A stretch of DNA of 64,000 nt from Ipomoea triloba (taxonomy: Eukaryota > Streptophyta > Magnoliopsida > Solanales > Convolvulaceae), in NCBI RefSeq assembly GCF_003576645.1, contig NC_044930.1, positions 6,188,711 to 6,252,710 on the forward strand. Direction: 5' to 3'. The notes beneath the pieces are model-generated. The model did not search any database and was not told the origin of the DNA. It saw nothing but the letters and a program-made list of their open reading frames with translations. Below are positions 32,873-43,675 of the stretch, piece by piece (position 1 is the stretch's first letter; each line of letters opens with the position of its first letter). A program made the position numbers and the translations under genes.

Positions 32873-33292
32873 AATAAGGAGTAAAAAAGTGAAAATATAT
32901 ATAGTATTACTCTATTTTTTACCATAAAAAAACACCGCCAAAAAATGCAACCTGGAAAACGGAGCAAAATAACCAGGGGCAGTAGGGCACTGCATGTCTG
33001 CATACCTGACCCAAGCGCATCTGAAGCCAAACGATTATGATAATTGTTGTCCCACTTTTTTTTTCTTTTTTTTCTTTTTTATTTATTTATTATTTACTTT
33101 GGTTTTCCAAGATCAGAGTATCAAGTCCATCCATTACAAGTTATATAATATGGGTGTCCTTTCCCATTTGCTTTGGTGTATGACGAGAATTGAAAAGGAA
33201 TATTGTATTATATATATATATATATGTAACTAACTGCGGAGAAAATGTGATTCTTTCTTCCATTCCTCTGAAGACCACTGAGGTGACACAAC

Positions 33293-33304
33293 ATAATATA
33301 TATA
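33293..33304 (+). promoter_or_regulatory. Candidate TATA box of the At3g17950-like gene
   Basis: An AATATATATAATC motif about 75-85 bp upstream of the ATG at 33379; the leader between is pyrimidine-rich. Inference from position only. Confidence 0.4.
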
Positions 33305-33378
33305 ATCAACCCTCCAGTCTCCACCCCATCCATATCTATCACTCCTCAAACTTTCAGAAGCACAAAACCTTGAAAGCT

Positions 33379-33433
33379 ATGGCTCAACAGGTACCTATGT
33401 AGTACTTCTTTGTCTTTAATTCTCCTTTCAAAT

Positions 33434-33475
<42 letters not shown>

Positions 33476-35681
33476 TTCCTGCCTGGCCTGCTTTTGTTGT
33501 CTCAGCATTGGTGCTTTTCTTGATTTTTCTTTCCAGGCCAAGAATATGTCTTTTTTTTTTTTTTCTTCTTTTTAGTGATGTTGATGATAATGCAGGAAGA
33601 TGGGTGGCCACTGGGGCTACAGCCACTTAGCTTGAGGGTTGGGCTTGTGAGGAACAATGGTTCAGTCTCCTTCAACACTTTGCTCACTGCCTCTCCTTCA
33701 TCCTCTACTGATTCTTCATCTGATCTTGATACTCAGGTTAGTGTAGTTTTGCATTGTATGTGTTGCTTAATTAAATGCCACAATTGGTTTAATTTTTGTT
33801 TCTGGGCATTTTGTTGTGAATCTTCATTTCATGTTTGGTCAGTTTTGGGACAATTAAGCACTAATTTGTTCCACTGATAGGATGATGAGTTTGAAGTCTG
33901 TCTGTCTGTGTTCATTGATTCAAAGCAACTTTCAAGAATTCATTACCAGATAGTATCATTGTATTGTGGATCTTAGCTTGTAAGCTTAATTGTTACTCTT
34001 CCCCCACCCCAACAAAAACTTTGGTCATTTTAATGTTAAGTGAAGAGAGAGAGAGAATATATGATTAATCAATATTTAAAGGCTTAGGGTATATATGTGT
34101 ATATATTTTAGCCTTTTAGGAGAAATGTTGAGCCACCGACATATACCATATTGATTTACACGGTTTATAATCTTATATGTTTTTTTGGGTTGTACTGAAT
34201 ATTGCAGGGATAATTGTCCCCAGCATATCCAATGCAACTAGACATAGAGTTATACTGAATATTGCAAGGACGACAAATATCCCTAAAATATCTAGTGCAA
34301 TCAGACATAGGGTTATACTGAATATTGTGAGGACAAATATCCGTAACAATTTGACATACTTTTTGAATTGGACCTGATCACCATCTTAAAATTTTTCATA
34401 TTTTAGAATTATAGTCAATATGAAGTTAAGTTATTATTAGGTTAATTAATTTGATGAATGGTGTAAATGCATGTTAAATCAATGGAGGAGGATATGGGGA
34501 TGGAGAGTGGGGACTTGTGTGTATGGTGATAGATGATGCATCAATAATCGAGCTAGGGGGGAATGATTCCACTATTAATAATCCATTTCTTTTATGAATG
34601 CATCATCTCATGTTTTTATTATCATTATTGTTATTTTTTTAGTGTTTGTCTGGGCCATACCTTGTTGAAAGAAAGCTGAAAAGCTTACAAAGAGCTTTCA
34701 CTCTTTTCACATGGCTTTGAATGATATAGTCCTTGACTTTAGCATCTGCAAATATGGTGCCACTTAATTCTCACAATAGTATAATTATATATTTTTTTAA
34801 AAAGAAATTATTTGTATTGATCTAGTCGTAAATATTTGCGGTTTTATATCCGTGACGTGTAACTTACTATCAAATTACATACTGAATCATGATAAATGAC
34901 GATTTTTACCTATTTGTATTTTTGTGAAATGTAATTTACCACAATCTTGACAAATGACTGTGGTGCTGATGTCATAGATTTCTATCAATATTATTTTTAT
35001 GAAATGTAACTTACGACCAAACTACATAATGAATCCCGATAAATAATGACGGTGGTGCTGATGTCATAGATTTATAGATTTACGTCTGTATTTTTATAAA
35101 ATGTAACTTACCACCAAACTACGTGATGAATCCCGATTCCCGACAAATAATGACTGTGGTGCTGGTGTCATAGATTCATAGATTTCTATCGGTATTTTTA
35201 TGAAATGTAACTTACCACCAAACTACATGCTGAATCCCGATAAATTACTGGTATTAATGTGTTGATGTACATGATGTGTTAGTCCACAGGCTCTTTCTTC
35301 CATGACAAGAGCATTGCCCTTGGAAGCCTTCTGGGCATTTCAAGCATCTTAGAGTTCTCAAGAAGATCAACAAGAGGAAGGGCAGCTGAACCTCTGTCCC
35401 TGGGGAACAAAAAGAGCAACAAATGCAAGATATGGCTGTTTTCACTGTGTTCAAAGCTCAGTACTGATGCAGTGACTGCTAGTATGAATGCAGCCACCAC
35501 TTCCATGGCAGGCTCTTCTCTTGGCCACTTTCTCGAAGCCGAGAGGAAGGCTTCGGCCATCATTTGCAGAGAAGCCGGCGACTTAACCCCAAACCAGCAG
35601 TTCATTGCAGGAAATGGTGAAGGGAGTGGGCATGGAACTCTGCTTGTTTCCTGTTTATGTGGACATTTGACTCATTATTGA
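33379..35681 (+). CDS. Plant-specific At3g17950-like protein, 183 aa
   Basis: Three exons in phase with GT-AG borders: 33379-33390 (only MAQQ), 33596-33736 and 35283-35681. The second exon codes EDGWPLGLQPLSLRVGLVRN and a serine-rich segment ending SSTDSSSDLDTQ. The third begins STGSFFHDKSIALGSLLGIS, the conserved signature of this family, followed by a basic SRRSTRGR patch, WLFSLCSKLSTD and a LGHFLEAERKAS segment. As I recall, Arabidopsis At3g17950 has the same order of motifs; its function is not established. A short hydrophobic stretch occurs around IALGSLLGISSILEF but a membrane helix is doubtful. A (TAA)n run at 33437-33474 is in intron 1, and intron 2 (1.5 kb) carries two tandem arrays. 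It converges with the XBAT gene. Confidence 0.85.
33437..33474. repeat. (TAA)n microsatellite in intron 1
   Basis: About 12 tandem AAT/TAA units, about 45 bp after the donor of the 12-bp first exon. Confidence 0.85.
34185..34345. repeat. Short tandem repeat in intron 2 of the At3g17950-like gene
   Basis: About 2.5 imperfect units carrying TACTGAATATTGCAGGGA, then CTAGTGCAATCAGACATAG and GTTATACTGAATATTGTGAG; period about 60-70 bp. Confidence 0.65.
34845..35255. repeat. Minisatellite of about 115-bp units in intron 2 of the At3g17950-like gene
   Basis: Four imperfect units share TATTTTTATGAAATGTAACT, TACCACCAAACTACATGATG, AATCCCGATAAATAATGAC and TGGTGCTGATGTCATAGATT. The array stops about 25 bp before the acceptor of exon 3. 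Confidence 0.78.
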
Positions 35682-35789
35682 GCTTTTTTTTGCATTCTGG
35701 GCTTTGTAAATTTTCACTTGTATGAAGAGAGTTTGTAAACCTTTGTTTTCCCCTAAATCCCCATAAAGTCAAATCTTTAAGCAAGAACG

Positions 35790-36060
35790 AACATTGTTAG
35801 GATCAAGCGCAAAGCTATAACCGGTAGCAAAGGCCCGTGACCTGGCTCTGATACCACTAATTAGAATCAAGCGCTTATCACTAGGTCAGAAACTATAACT
35901 AGTAGCAAAGGCACAACTTTATTTCTTTATACAACCAGGTTTTCGAGTAAGATAGCGGACTTGGCCCTTGAAGCCTCAGCCTAAACCTGATGCTAGACTC
36001 ATCCCTTCACCAGCATCCACTCAACAAAGTAGATGAATGCATTATGCTTAGGAAATGCTG
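35790..36060 (-). mobile_element. LTR-retrotransposon remnant with primer-binding site
   Basis: On the minus strand, TGGTATCAGAGCCAGG (complement of about 35837-35853) is the standard initiator-Met-tRNA primer-binding site of plant LTR retrotransposons. The flanking sequence (motifs AAGCGCTTATCACTAG, AGTAGCAAAGGCACAAC, GGACTTGGCCCTTGAAG) repeats within this segment and again at 27605-27790. No internal gag/pol coding was seen. It lies in the spacer between the convergent genes. Confidence 0.6.
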
Positions 36061-36472
36061 GATAAGAAGTCATGTGAAAGTTTCAGTAGCTAAAAATCTG
36101 AAAGGTGGACCATGTAATCTCACACAATTTTCTCCTTTTTTTGGCTGAAATCGTGATGCATATATTAGTGGGGCTTCCATTGGAGCAGTTCAAATAATAC
36201 ATCTCTTCAGAGGAAAAAATATAGGTGACAGATAAATAGCTAATAGGCCTTTCCATACTCATATTTTCTTGGTTGGATTTAGGCCAAATACATGTATATA
36301 TATATATTCTCTTGCTTGAGGAGCATCTTAGGATATAGATACTCCTACTTGATGCATATATCAATAGTTGAGGTTCCATTAGGATCCCAATTTCTTGAAT
36401 GCATACCCGTTAGGACTGACCAGATTCCAGAAAGGCGGGGATGCAAAGGGAATAACCCGATGATAGGAGACG

Positions 36473-39400
36473 TTATGGCTTATTGAATCCCTCGATGCAA
36501 TCGATAGTCACCTTACCTGAACTGCGGCCACCGAGCTTAGCAAACGAGGCCAAGGGTGACAAAACCTTGAAGGTGTTATTGCTGCTGCTACTGCTGCCAC
36601 CACAGCTTTCACTGCCACCGCAACCATCCTCAGCTAGGTTGAACGACGTTCTTGACATTCTTGACCTAGATGGGCTCAATTCTTCTAATTTGTTTTCAGT
36701 CTTGTTCTTGGCGATGACTAGCTGAGTAATGCTGCTCCGGCAAAAGGGACACGTGGGAACTTTGTCGCACTTCTTAGTCGGATTAGGTTTGTTGTGGCAA
36801 CACAAAGCTAGAGTACAATGTGCGCACATTTGGTGCCCGCATTTCTGTATCTCTATAGTACAGGCCTGCTCAAAGCAGATGCAGCATAGGTCCAAATCAC
36901 TGACCTGTGAAAAAAAAATTTTGTTAAGCACAAAAACGAAAGAATCAAATAGATGTTAGTAGTCTATTTCCTAGGTGAAAATTTCAGGATACCATTACTA
37001 AACAATCTGTATTCCAATTACAATGTTAATCACGAGGCCTGTTTTTTTTTTTTTTTTTTTTTGAGTGATGAGGGAAACCTGCAACTAATGGCGTGCATTA
37101 GGTAAACCCCGTCTTAGTGACAGGGGAAGCCCGCATCTAGATCTAGTGGTGCGCACCAAGTAAACCTTGCCTTGAGTTGTAACCCTAGCCAACAAAAGAC
37201 GGGGTAAACCAGCCTAGGTTACCCATAGCTGACCGGCTCAAACCAAGAATGCCAACAGGCCGCTTTTGCTGGGAGTCGAATTTGTAACCTTGTGGTTACT
37301 AAATCAACCATTTGACCAACTTGATTGGGTTGCCCCCAAAGTACTAGTATTTTTGAAGCAAGACTTTTACCTCGAAGTCCTCATTGTCTGAATCACAATG
37401 CAAAGGCGAAGCGTAGCCTGTCTCCTTCAAAATTTTCCTTTCTCTTTCTTTATTGGCATCAATCAAGGCGTTCTCTAGTAACCCTTTTGCTTCGGCATCA
37501 AGTTCAGTAATGAGCTTCAGGGGCGAAGGCCATGTCAATGGCTCTGGAGACGAAGGATTCAGCAAAGCAGCACACACTTCATGCTTATGCTTCAGTGCAA
37601 TCATGTAAGGCAGTCTCCTGTTCAAATCCCATCCAAAAATAATTAGTTTCAATAGCAAATAGCCAAATACCAAGGACTGTAATCAAAAGGCATATACATC
37701 TCGAACATAATTGAGGATCTGGAACAAAGTCGTGTTAGAATCAGTAATACACTGTCCTATGTTGACCATACATATAATATAAACATGCAGTTCAACTATA
37801 AGCTTAGGCTTTTAGTTGAGATGGAGCACATGCTTCAATTTGGTATCAGAGCCATTCCATTTTTTTTTCCTTTTCTAACTTTTCTAGTTTTTGTTTCTAT
37901 TTGAAGATAGAAGGCTCGTCAAGTCAACTCTTTAGGAACATTAGGTTTCAACATATCCCGCCCGAGCATTGTAGCCATGATGGATATCTAAATGTTAAAT
38001 CCATGGCAATATAATTCCCTACAAGCATACAAAAACATCACCGAGAAAGCACATTGTCCAGGGAAGTTTGTATGAACTGAGGTCTCACCCTGAGGCGTCT
38101 CTCTGAAGTCTATCTGCACCCCAAGCAAGTAATTCTCGAACACAGTCCAAGGAACCTGCCCGAGCTGCCAAATGAAGAGGCGTGCATCCTGGGTAGCTGC
38201 AAAACCTATCGTGTGAAATTCACTAATATAAAATAGCAGAATTAAAGCATAGAAATAATTATAGTTAAGTAGCAGTACCCATATCCGCCAGTTGAAGCAC
38301 ACACAAGAGCTTCGTTGCTTAGTAAAAGACGAACACATTCTGCCCTTCTGTGTCGGGCTGCTAAATGCAGGGAGGTTGCACCACTTCCATCCCTCGTGTT
38401 GACATATCGTGCAAATCCCCTGACCACCAAAGAATACAAAGCTTATCACATTGCTCTTAATGAGTTCAAGGGAAATGCTCTGCCATATATGAGTATAGAA
38501 TTCATTCTTTACATAAAAAAGAAAAAAATTAGTATATACTCCAAGAAGCAAAGCAAAGACTAGTGTGGGCCAAACCACGCTAAAAGACTGAATCCAATCA
38601 ATCTTTTAAGATCGGGCGAATGTCCCTCAACTATGTTGTAATGCACATGGGCAAAACCACACTAAAAGACTGAATCCAATCAATTAGTTATTATAACCCA
38701 TAAACTTATAAACCACCATTTGTTTATCAACGTGAGATTCTTAACAACCAGAAATTACAAAATAAGCAAATCTAAGATATGAAAGTCACCAGGATTGTGC
38801 CACGTGGGCAGAATGTGCAGCAGAGAGGATAGATTGCAGGCAATCAGAGTGGCCATAGTATCCAGCATAATGCAAACAGGTTCTTCCATGTAGTGAATCA
38901 AACATTAAAATCTGAACAAATGAATTAAGCAGCATCCATTATCAACACTTCAACAAGATCACCAAAAGTATAGATCAACCATCTGAACAAATGAGAGTAG
39001 GGAGCATGGAAAAGATCATACATTTGCTCCTGCCTGGAGTAGCCTTTCCACACAGGAAAGCTTTCCATGAATAGCAGCTAGCATCAATGGGGTCTGAACA
39101 AAAATCAGAAATTTTCAGTACCCAATGCACGTATATAACTATATATATACCTTAAATCCAAAACATAGTACATTCAGCAAAAATAAAAATAAAAAATGAA
39201 ACTTTTAAGGTAAGAAGTACAAATATAGAAAAACAAGATTAAGCACTGGTCATCACCTGTTTGTGGCGATTCAAGATGTCTGGATTTAAACCCTTATCCA
39301 AAAGCATACACAGAATCTACCCACCACCAAAAACACAAGAACAATTCATCAGAAAACAAGAAAACCCAGACTAAAAAAAACAAGAAAGATCAAGCAAGAT

Positions 39401-39584
39401 CCACCTCGATCTGCCCATTGGCTGCTGCCACGTGCAATGCAGAGAGCTTCCCATGAACAGCGGTGAACCTGAGCACACTGGGGTCCTCATCAACCATGGC
39501 CTCAACTGTTTCAAGCTCCCCATTTTGCACAGCAGTGAAGAACCCATGTTCATGGGTTTCTCTGCAGCTCAATCTCTGCCCCAT
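36473..39584 (-). CDS. XB3/XBAT31-type ankyrin-RING E3 ubiquitin ligase, 453 aa
   Basis: Eight minus-strand exons in phase with GT-AG borders: 39405-39584, 39257-39316, 39022-39093, 38790-38911, 38279-38419, 38089-38196, 37371-37617 and 36473-36904. The N-terminus MGQRLSC fits N-myristoylation (Gly2, Ser6) with a neighbouring Cys. Ankyrin repeats fill about residues 12-265, e.g. SALHVAAANGQIEILCMLL, TPLMLAAIHGKLSCVERLL, TCLHYAGYYGHSDCL, TSLHLAARHRRAECVRLLL and TPLHLAARAGSLDCVRELL. A C3HC4 RING lies at about 317-366 (LCCICFEQACTIEIQKCGHQ, CAHCTLALCC, CPFCRSS). Length and order match rice XB3 and Arabidopsis XBAT31 (about 450 aa) rather than the longer XBAT32/33. The family ubiquitinates regulators in immunity, hormone and light/clock pathways; the substrate here is unknown. 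A SINE sits in intron 7. Confidence 0.93.
37042..37337 (-). mobile_element. SINE in intron 7 of the XBAT gene
   Basis: Read on the minus strand it has an A-box-like TGGTCAAATGG, a B box AAATTCGACTCCC about 35 bp later, a body with GGTTTGAGCCGGTCAGCTAT and GGTAACCTAGGCTGGTTTAC, and a 21-bp poly-A tail (poly-T at 37042-37062). This is the layout of a tRNA-derived SINE. No clean target duplication was found. It lies in the same orientation as the host gene. Confidence 0.72.
37690..37985 (+). repeat. LTR-like remnant in intron 6 of the XBAT gene
   Basis: TTGGTATCAGAGCCATTCC (about 37840-37858) is an initiator-Met-tRNA primer-binding site next to an LTR-like end (TTTTAGTTGAGATGGAGCAC). No coding sequence follows. 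Confidence 0.5.
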
Positions 39585-40387
39585 CGCCGCCGCTCACAGC
39601 ATTTAGGTGGAAGTGCGGAGATGTTTTGTTGACGCGCCACCCGGCAGGGCGGAGGGAGCTAGCGGCAATGGGATGAGTGGATGATGGGAGTTGGGAATGT
39701 AAAGAGGAGAAGAAAGCTGAGATTTTGAGGAGCAGTGAAGTATGTATCCTCGGAGTTTGATCCTGCCCGCCGGGAGTTTGGGCAGCTAAGCGGGTACGTT
39801 TGGTGGACTTTCGGTCAATTGTCGGAGCTTTATTACATCTCCGTATAATTTATTCCATTGCCATTTATTGGCTCACACAATACTTCGTCACATTTAATAA
39901 ATTGAAAATGACGCATCTGTTTTCTAAAAGACTAAGCTGATAGTTAAACTACACATTTATATTTATATTGTATATAATTAACTAGTCTCCTTAAGTCTTA
40001 GGTGTGCATACATATTACTTTTTGACGGACTATATAATTTCTTGTTCTAATTGAATGATGTGTTTCATCTATGCTCAACAACATTAGTTAGATTATACAT
40101 TTATGTATATATATATATGTATGCTCAACAACATTAGTAATTCGCCTTGAGTTAGCATTTATAGATGGATAGGAGTTTTGGACTGAATTCAGCCTAATTT
40201 TATTGACCATTTCCAGAATATTGAAAATAGCGTGGAATCAATTACTTATATGATGAGTGGAAAATAATTAAATATCACAATTTTACTGCACATGTTAAAC
40301 ACATTTATAATAATTATTCTCTATTAGCCACTTCCTAATATGTTACATTTTGATTGGCTACATAAATTCTTTATTAATACAACAAGG
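39585..40387. other. Upstream region of the XBAT gene
   Basis: The first ~200 bp are GC-richer and probably hold the 5'-UTR and promoter of the minus-strand XBAT gene. The rest is AT-rich with no element recognised. TATGCTCAACAACATTAGT is present twice (about 40070 and 40120). Confidence 0.5.
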
Positions 40388-40504
40388 CAGGGTTGCAGTA
40401 GGCGCTAGGCGTTAGGGCAGTAGACTAGTGCCTAGCGCCTAAGCGGTCTAGGCAACGTGACAACCTATAAAAACAAAAAAATAATGCATGTGTGTGGGTG
40501 TATG

Positions 40505-40576
<72 letters not shown>

Positions 40577-40814
40577 CTTCTCTTATTTATATAAATAAAT
40601 AAATCTAAATATATATAAATTTAATAAAAAATTTAACAAGGCCGACTCGCCCGAATTAACTCGGCTAACTCTGCTAAGTTGGGCAAGTTAATTCGGCCAA
40701 GTCGGCCGCCAACTTGGCCCAGTCGGCCAAGTTAGGCGCTAGGCGGGCGCCTAGGGAGCAATTCGCCTCAATCTATGGGCGCCTAGCGCCTAGGCGGGGA
40801 TTTTTGCAACAGTG
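40388..40814. mobile_element. hAT-type MITE (GCCTAGGCG family), larger copy with (AT)n
   Basis: Left end CAGGGTTGCAGTAGGCGC and right end TTTTTGCAACAGTG match the family member at 9479-9667, including the internal AATTCGCCTCAAT and CATGTGTGTGGGTG motifs. A (AT)34 tract (40507-40574) expands the core. Flanks CAACAAGG and ATACAAGG agree in 6 of 8 bases. Confidence 0.75.
40507..40574. repeat. (AT)34 microsatellite
   Basis: 68 uninterrupted bases of alternating A and T inside the hAT-type MITE. Confidence 0.95.
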
Positions 40815-42005
40815 ATACAAGGTGGAATTAATCAATTCATCAATAATCTATATAACCTGGGATGTGGTTGAGTGAAAAGAATTTATTCATCCTTAACAAA
40901 AGGTCAAGGTTCAATACTTAGCTTTGGGTATGGAGCAACCTTAAATATTTAGGTCAACTGTCGCACTCAATAAAGGTGTCTACATTCAATGAGGAAATTA
41001 GTTACTGTGTTCGACAGTTAAAACTTTGGGCTACACCCAAAAAAAAAATCAATAATTTATATAAAAAAATAATTTTGATAACTCAAGATTTTCAGTTTTG
41101 CCGGACTATATCCTGGAATGATAATTGTAGGAGTTAGAAGTATTTTTCCCTTTCACTAATACCCCTTGGAGGCTAGGAAAATTTTACAATACTATTTATG
41201 ATAAGATTGTTTAAAATGAAAAATGTGAGGGTATTTTAGTCATATTAATTAAATTGATTAAAAAAACAAAAAAAAAAAAAAAAAAGAAGTAACCTGTACA
41301 AACAATATCTTTTAGAGGTCGGGTCTTACTCAATGTATATAAATGCATAATATATTAAAATTTTCATAAATTAAAAAGCACCAAACAAAATTCAAAGCAT
41401 ATTGCAAAGAAACACAATCAGCATGTATGTACTACATCCATCATACTAGTTTCATCTTCTTTATTGTATATTGTCATAAAATGATTGCATTACATTTTTC
41501 ATTTAACACCAGCATTTAGTATTAATACTGAATATTATTAGAATATTAGTAACGATTTTCAATCATATCCAATATTATTATGTATGACATATATGATGAT
41601 ATCCATGATAACTAAAACATTAAATTTTCTTTTTTATAAAACCTAGTTACGATCAAATCAACATGAAAAGGTTCAACTCTTTATAAACATGGCTAACATT
41701 ACACCACCCAATTCCTAGAGAGCAACTCTCTTAGCGTGTACACTATGAGAAGATGTGGATACATGTCATCCCTTTCATAACTGTTTATGTTAAGTAAGAC
41801 CTCAAAAGATTATTTTAAAAAATAATAATGAAAAAATTCATGGATTTTAAGGTAATTACACTCTTAGAACTAAATCGTGAGACTTTGGTTAAGCATTACA
41901 TACCTTTTCCATTGCCACTTGAGAGTCACTCTCTAACTCCATAACTTTGCCAAATGACTATTCGTTATCCCTACTTTAATGCAAAATCCACCTAGTCATA
42001 CACCG
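40815..42005. other. AT-rich spacer
   Basis: No gene or bounded element recognised. Poly-A at about 41267-41285. Confidence 0.5.
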
Positions 42006-42009
42006 CTAC

Positions 42010-42475
42010 TTTGAAAACAACAAATTTTGGGTCTGTTTAGAAAGTAGGAAAATGACTTCTGATCTGGAAAATGAGTCATTTTCCATAAAACAATTTCATA
42101 TCCCGTGTTTGGATGTATTATGGAAAACTGTTCTCGTGTGTTTGGTTCATTTTCTGGAAAATGAGTAGAATTGTATAATTAAACATTGTAATTATTTTAT
42201 TTAAAATATAAAAAATTATAATAATATTAAAATAATGTTATTTATTTTTTAAAAAACGTAGCACAGGTTTCCGGCGGAAACTCCATATAAGTTTCCGTCG
42301 AAAACTTGTACAGGTTTATGGTTTTCGGTGGTTTCCGCACCTCCTTGGTCCACGGTCATGGGTGATAAGGCTTGGTTTTGGCCGAACATGCGAAACAACA
42401 ATTTTGGCGATTATTCCGTAAGTCATTTTCCGAAAAATGAACTGAACTGATTTTCCTTGGTCAAAAACATCTTCC
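42010..42475. mobile_element. Probable old MITE
   Basis: Repeated GGAAAATGACTT and AAGTCATTTTCC motifs lie in inverted order near both ends (about 42050 and 42420), around a GC-richer core with GTTTCCGGCGGAAAC. Exact ends unresolved. Confidence 0.45.
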
Positions 42476-42479
42476 ATTG

Positions 42480-42700
42480 ACTCTTCCTCTTGACTGCAAC
42501 TATTATCTGTTTATAGCTATTTTCTCAACCTACTAAAGCACAACGAATCAACAGTTGACTCCACTGAGACTCAAACCCACTCTCATCATCCATGTGAGAG
42601 TGTTAATCGGGACACCAGGTGCCAATTGACCACAAGTTCTTTGGCGTATTGTGAAATAACTTGGTGGTTCTTTGTTTGGGTTACCCCCTTCCCCCTTCCC
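42480..42700 (-). mobile_element. SINE copy with A and B boxes
   Basis: On the minus strand, TGGTCAATTGG (complement of 42622-42632) is an A-box-like motif and GGGTTTGAGTCTC (complement of 42568-42580) a B box, about 40 bp apart. The 3' part (AGTAGGTTGAGAAAATAGCT) is shared with the copies at 16551-16690 and 31328-31460. Confidence 0.68.
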
Positions 42701-43349
42701 AAAACAAAGTGTATGACGTTATGAACGATCTTAATCATATCTATTTTGAATAATTGTACAAAACTCACAATTTTTAAGGACTCAATTTTCTAATTATTAA
42801 TACACCGTCTGTCCCTACAAATTTGTCTTTCCATTGGGATGTCAAAAATATTGTCTCCCCTCATAAATACAATAACATTTATAGCTTTTTGTCCTAAAAT
42901 ACCTTTCATTTATTATGAGTAAATATAAGGATAAAAATTTACAGCTCATTTATTATCGGGAAACATAGAAGTGTGAAACTATTTATAATTGTAGCAATAA
43001 TTAATTTGTAAAATTTATTTTTAATTGACAAATTATCTAATTGTATTTTTTTAAAGTGTGCCTTTGTAAAATTTATAATGCGGATTAATTTGTTATTTGT
43101 ATCAAAATTTGAGATTTATTTCTAGTATCAAAATTATATTTATAATGTATATTACTTTGTGAGATTTATTCCTACCATTAAATGATTACTTAGTGCTTTA
43201 TTTTGAAAAATATTTTGGTGTTTTGAATGAGAAAATTGTATAGCGATTTTAAAGTAGGTAAAAACGCATAGAGAAGTATTATCTTGTAATATATTTCAGA
43301 CCACATCTAAATTAATTTCTGGTGAAGATACTAAATACCGAATAATATA
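42701..43349. other. AT-rich spacer
   Basis: Nothing seen beyond low-complexity sequence. Confidence 0.5.
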
Positions 43350-43675
43350 TGTGGGTGTTTGGTTAATAACTGTTAGCTAATTAGGTTAGTGGGTTTGACT
43401 AGTTGATAATATTAGCTGATTGTAAAAATATGTTTGATAAATTAGATGTTAGCAGATAGCTGATTACATGCAAAATGACTTTTCAAAAAACTAATCAAAA
43501 AATTATTTTGAACAACTTTTTGAATTTTAGCGTTTTGGAGCAATAAACTGTTACAAAAAGCTAATTAATCAAAATTTATATCCACTGTTTAACCGAGTCA
43601 AACAATTAATAATAATCAAATAAAATCAAAATTAACTGATTAGCTAATTATGATATCAAATATGTCATATATATC
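43350..43675. mobile_element. Probable MITE with TTAGCTAATTA-rich ends
   Basis: GTTTGGTTAATAACTGTTAG and TAGCTAATTAGGTTAG on the left are roughly inverted in AACTGATTAGCTAATTATGA on the right. The interior repeats TTAGCTGATT motifs. Target duplication not fixed. Confidence 0.5.

Noticed and set aside
34845..35255. Possible CRISPR-like array
   Set aside because: The repeats are long, imperfect and contiguous without unique spacers, and the locus is an intron of a plant gene.
35279..35605. Minus-strand ORF opposite exon 3 of the At3g17950-like gene
   Set aside because: Antisense shadow; the sense strand carries the family signature and in-phase splice sites.
37988..38578. 196-codon minus-strand ORF across XBAT introns
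   Set aside because: It reads through intron sequence in a different frame from the ankyrin coding. The spliced frame restores canonical ankyrin repeats.
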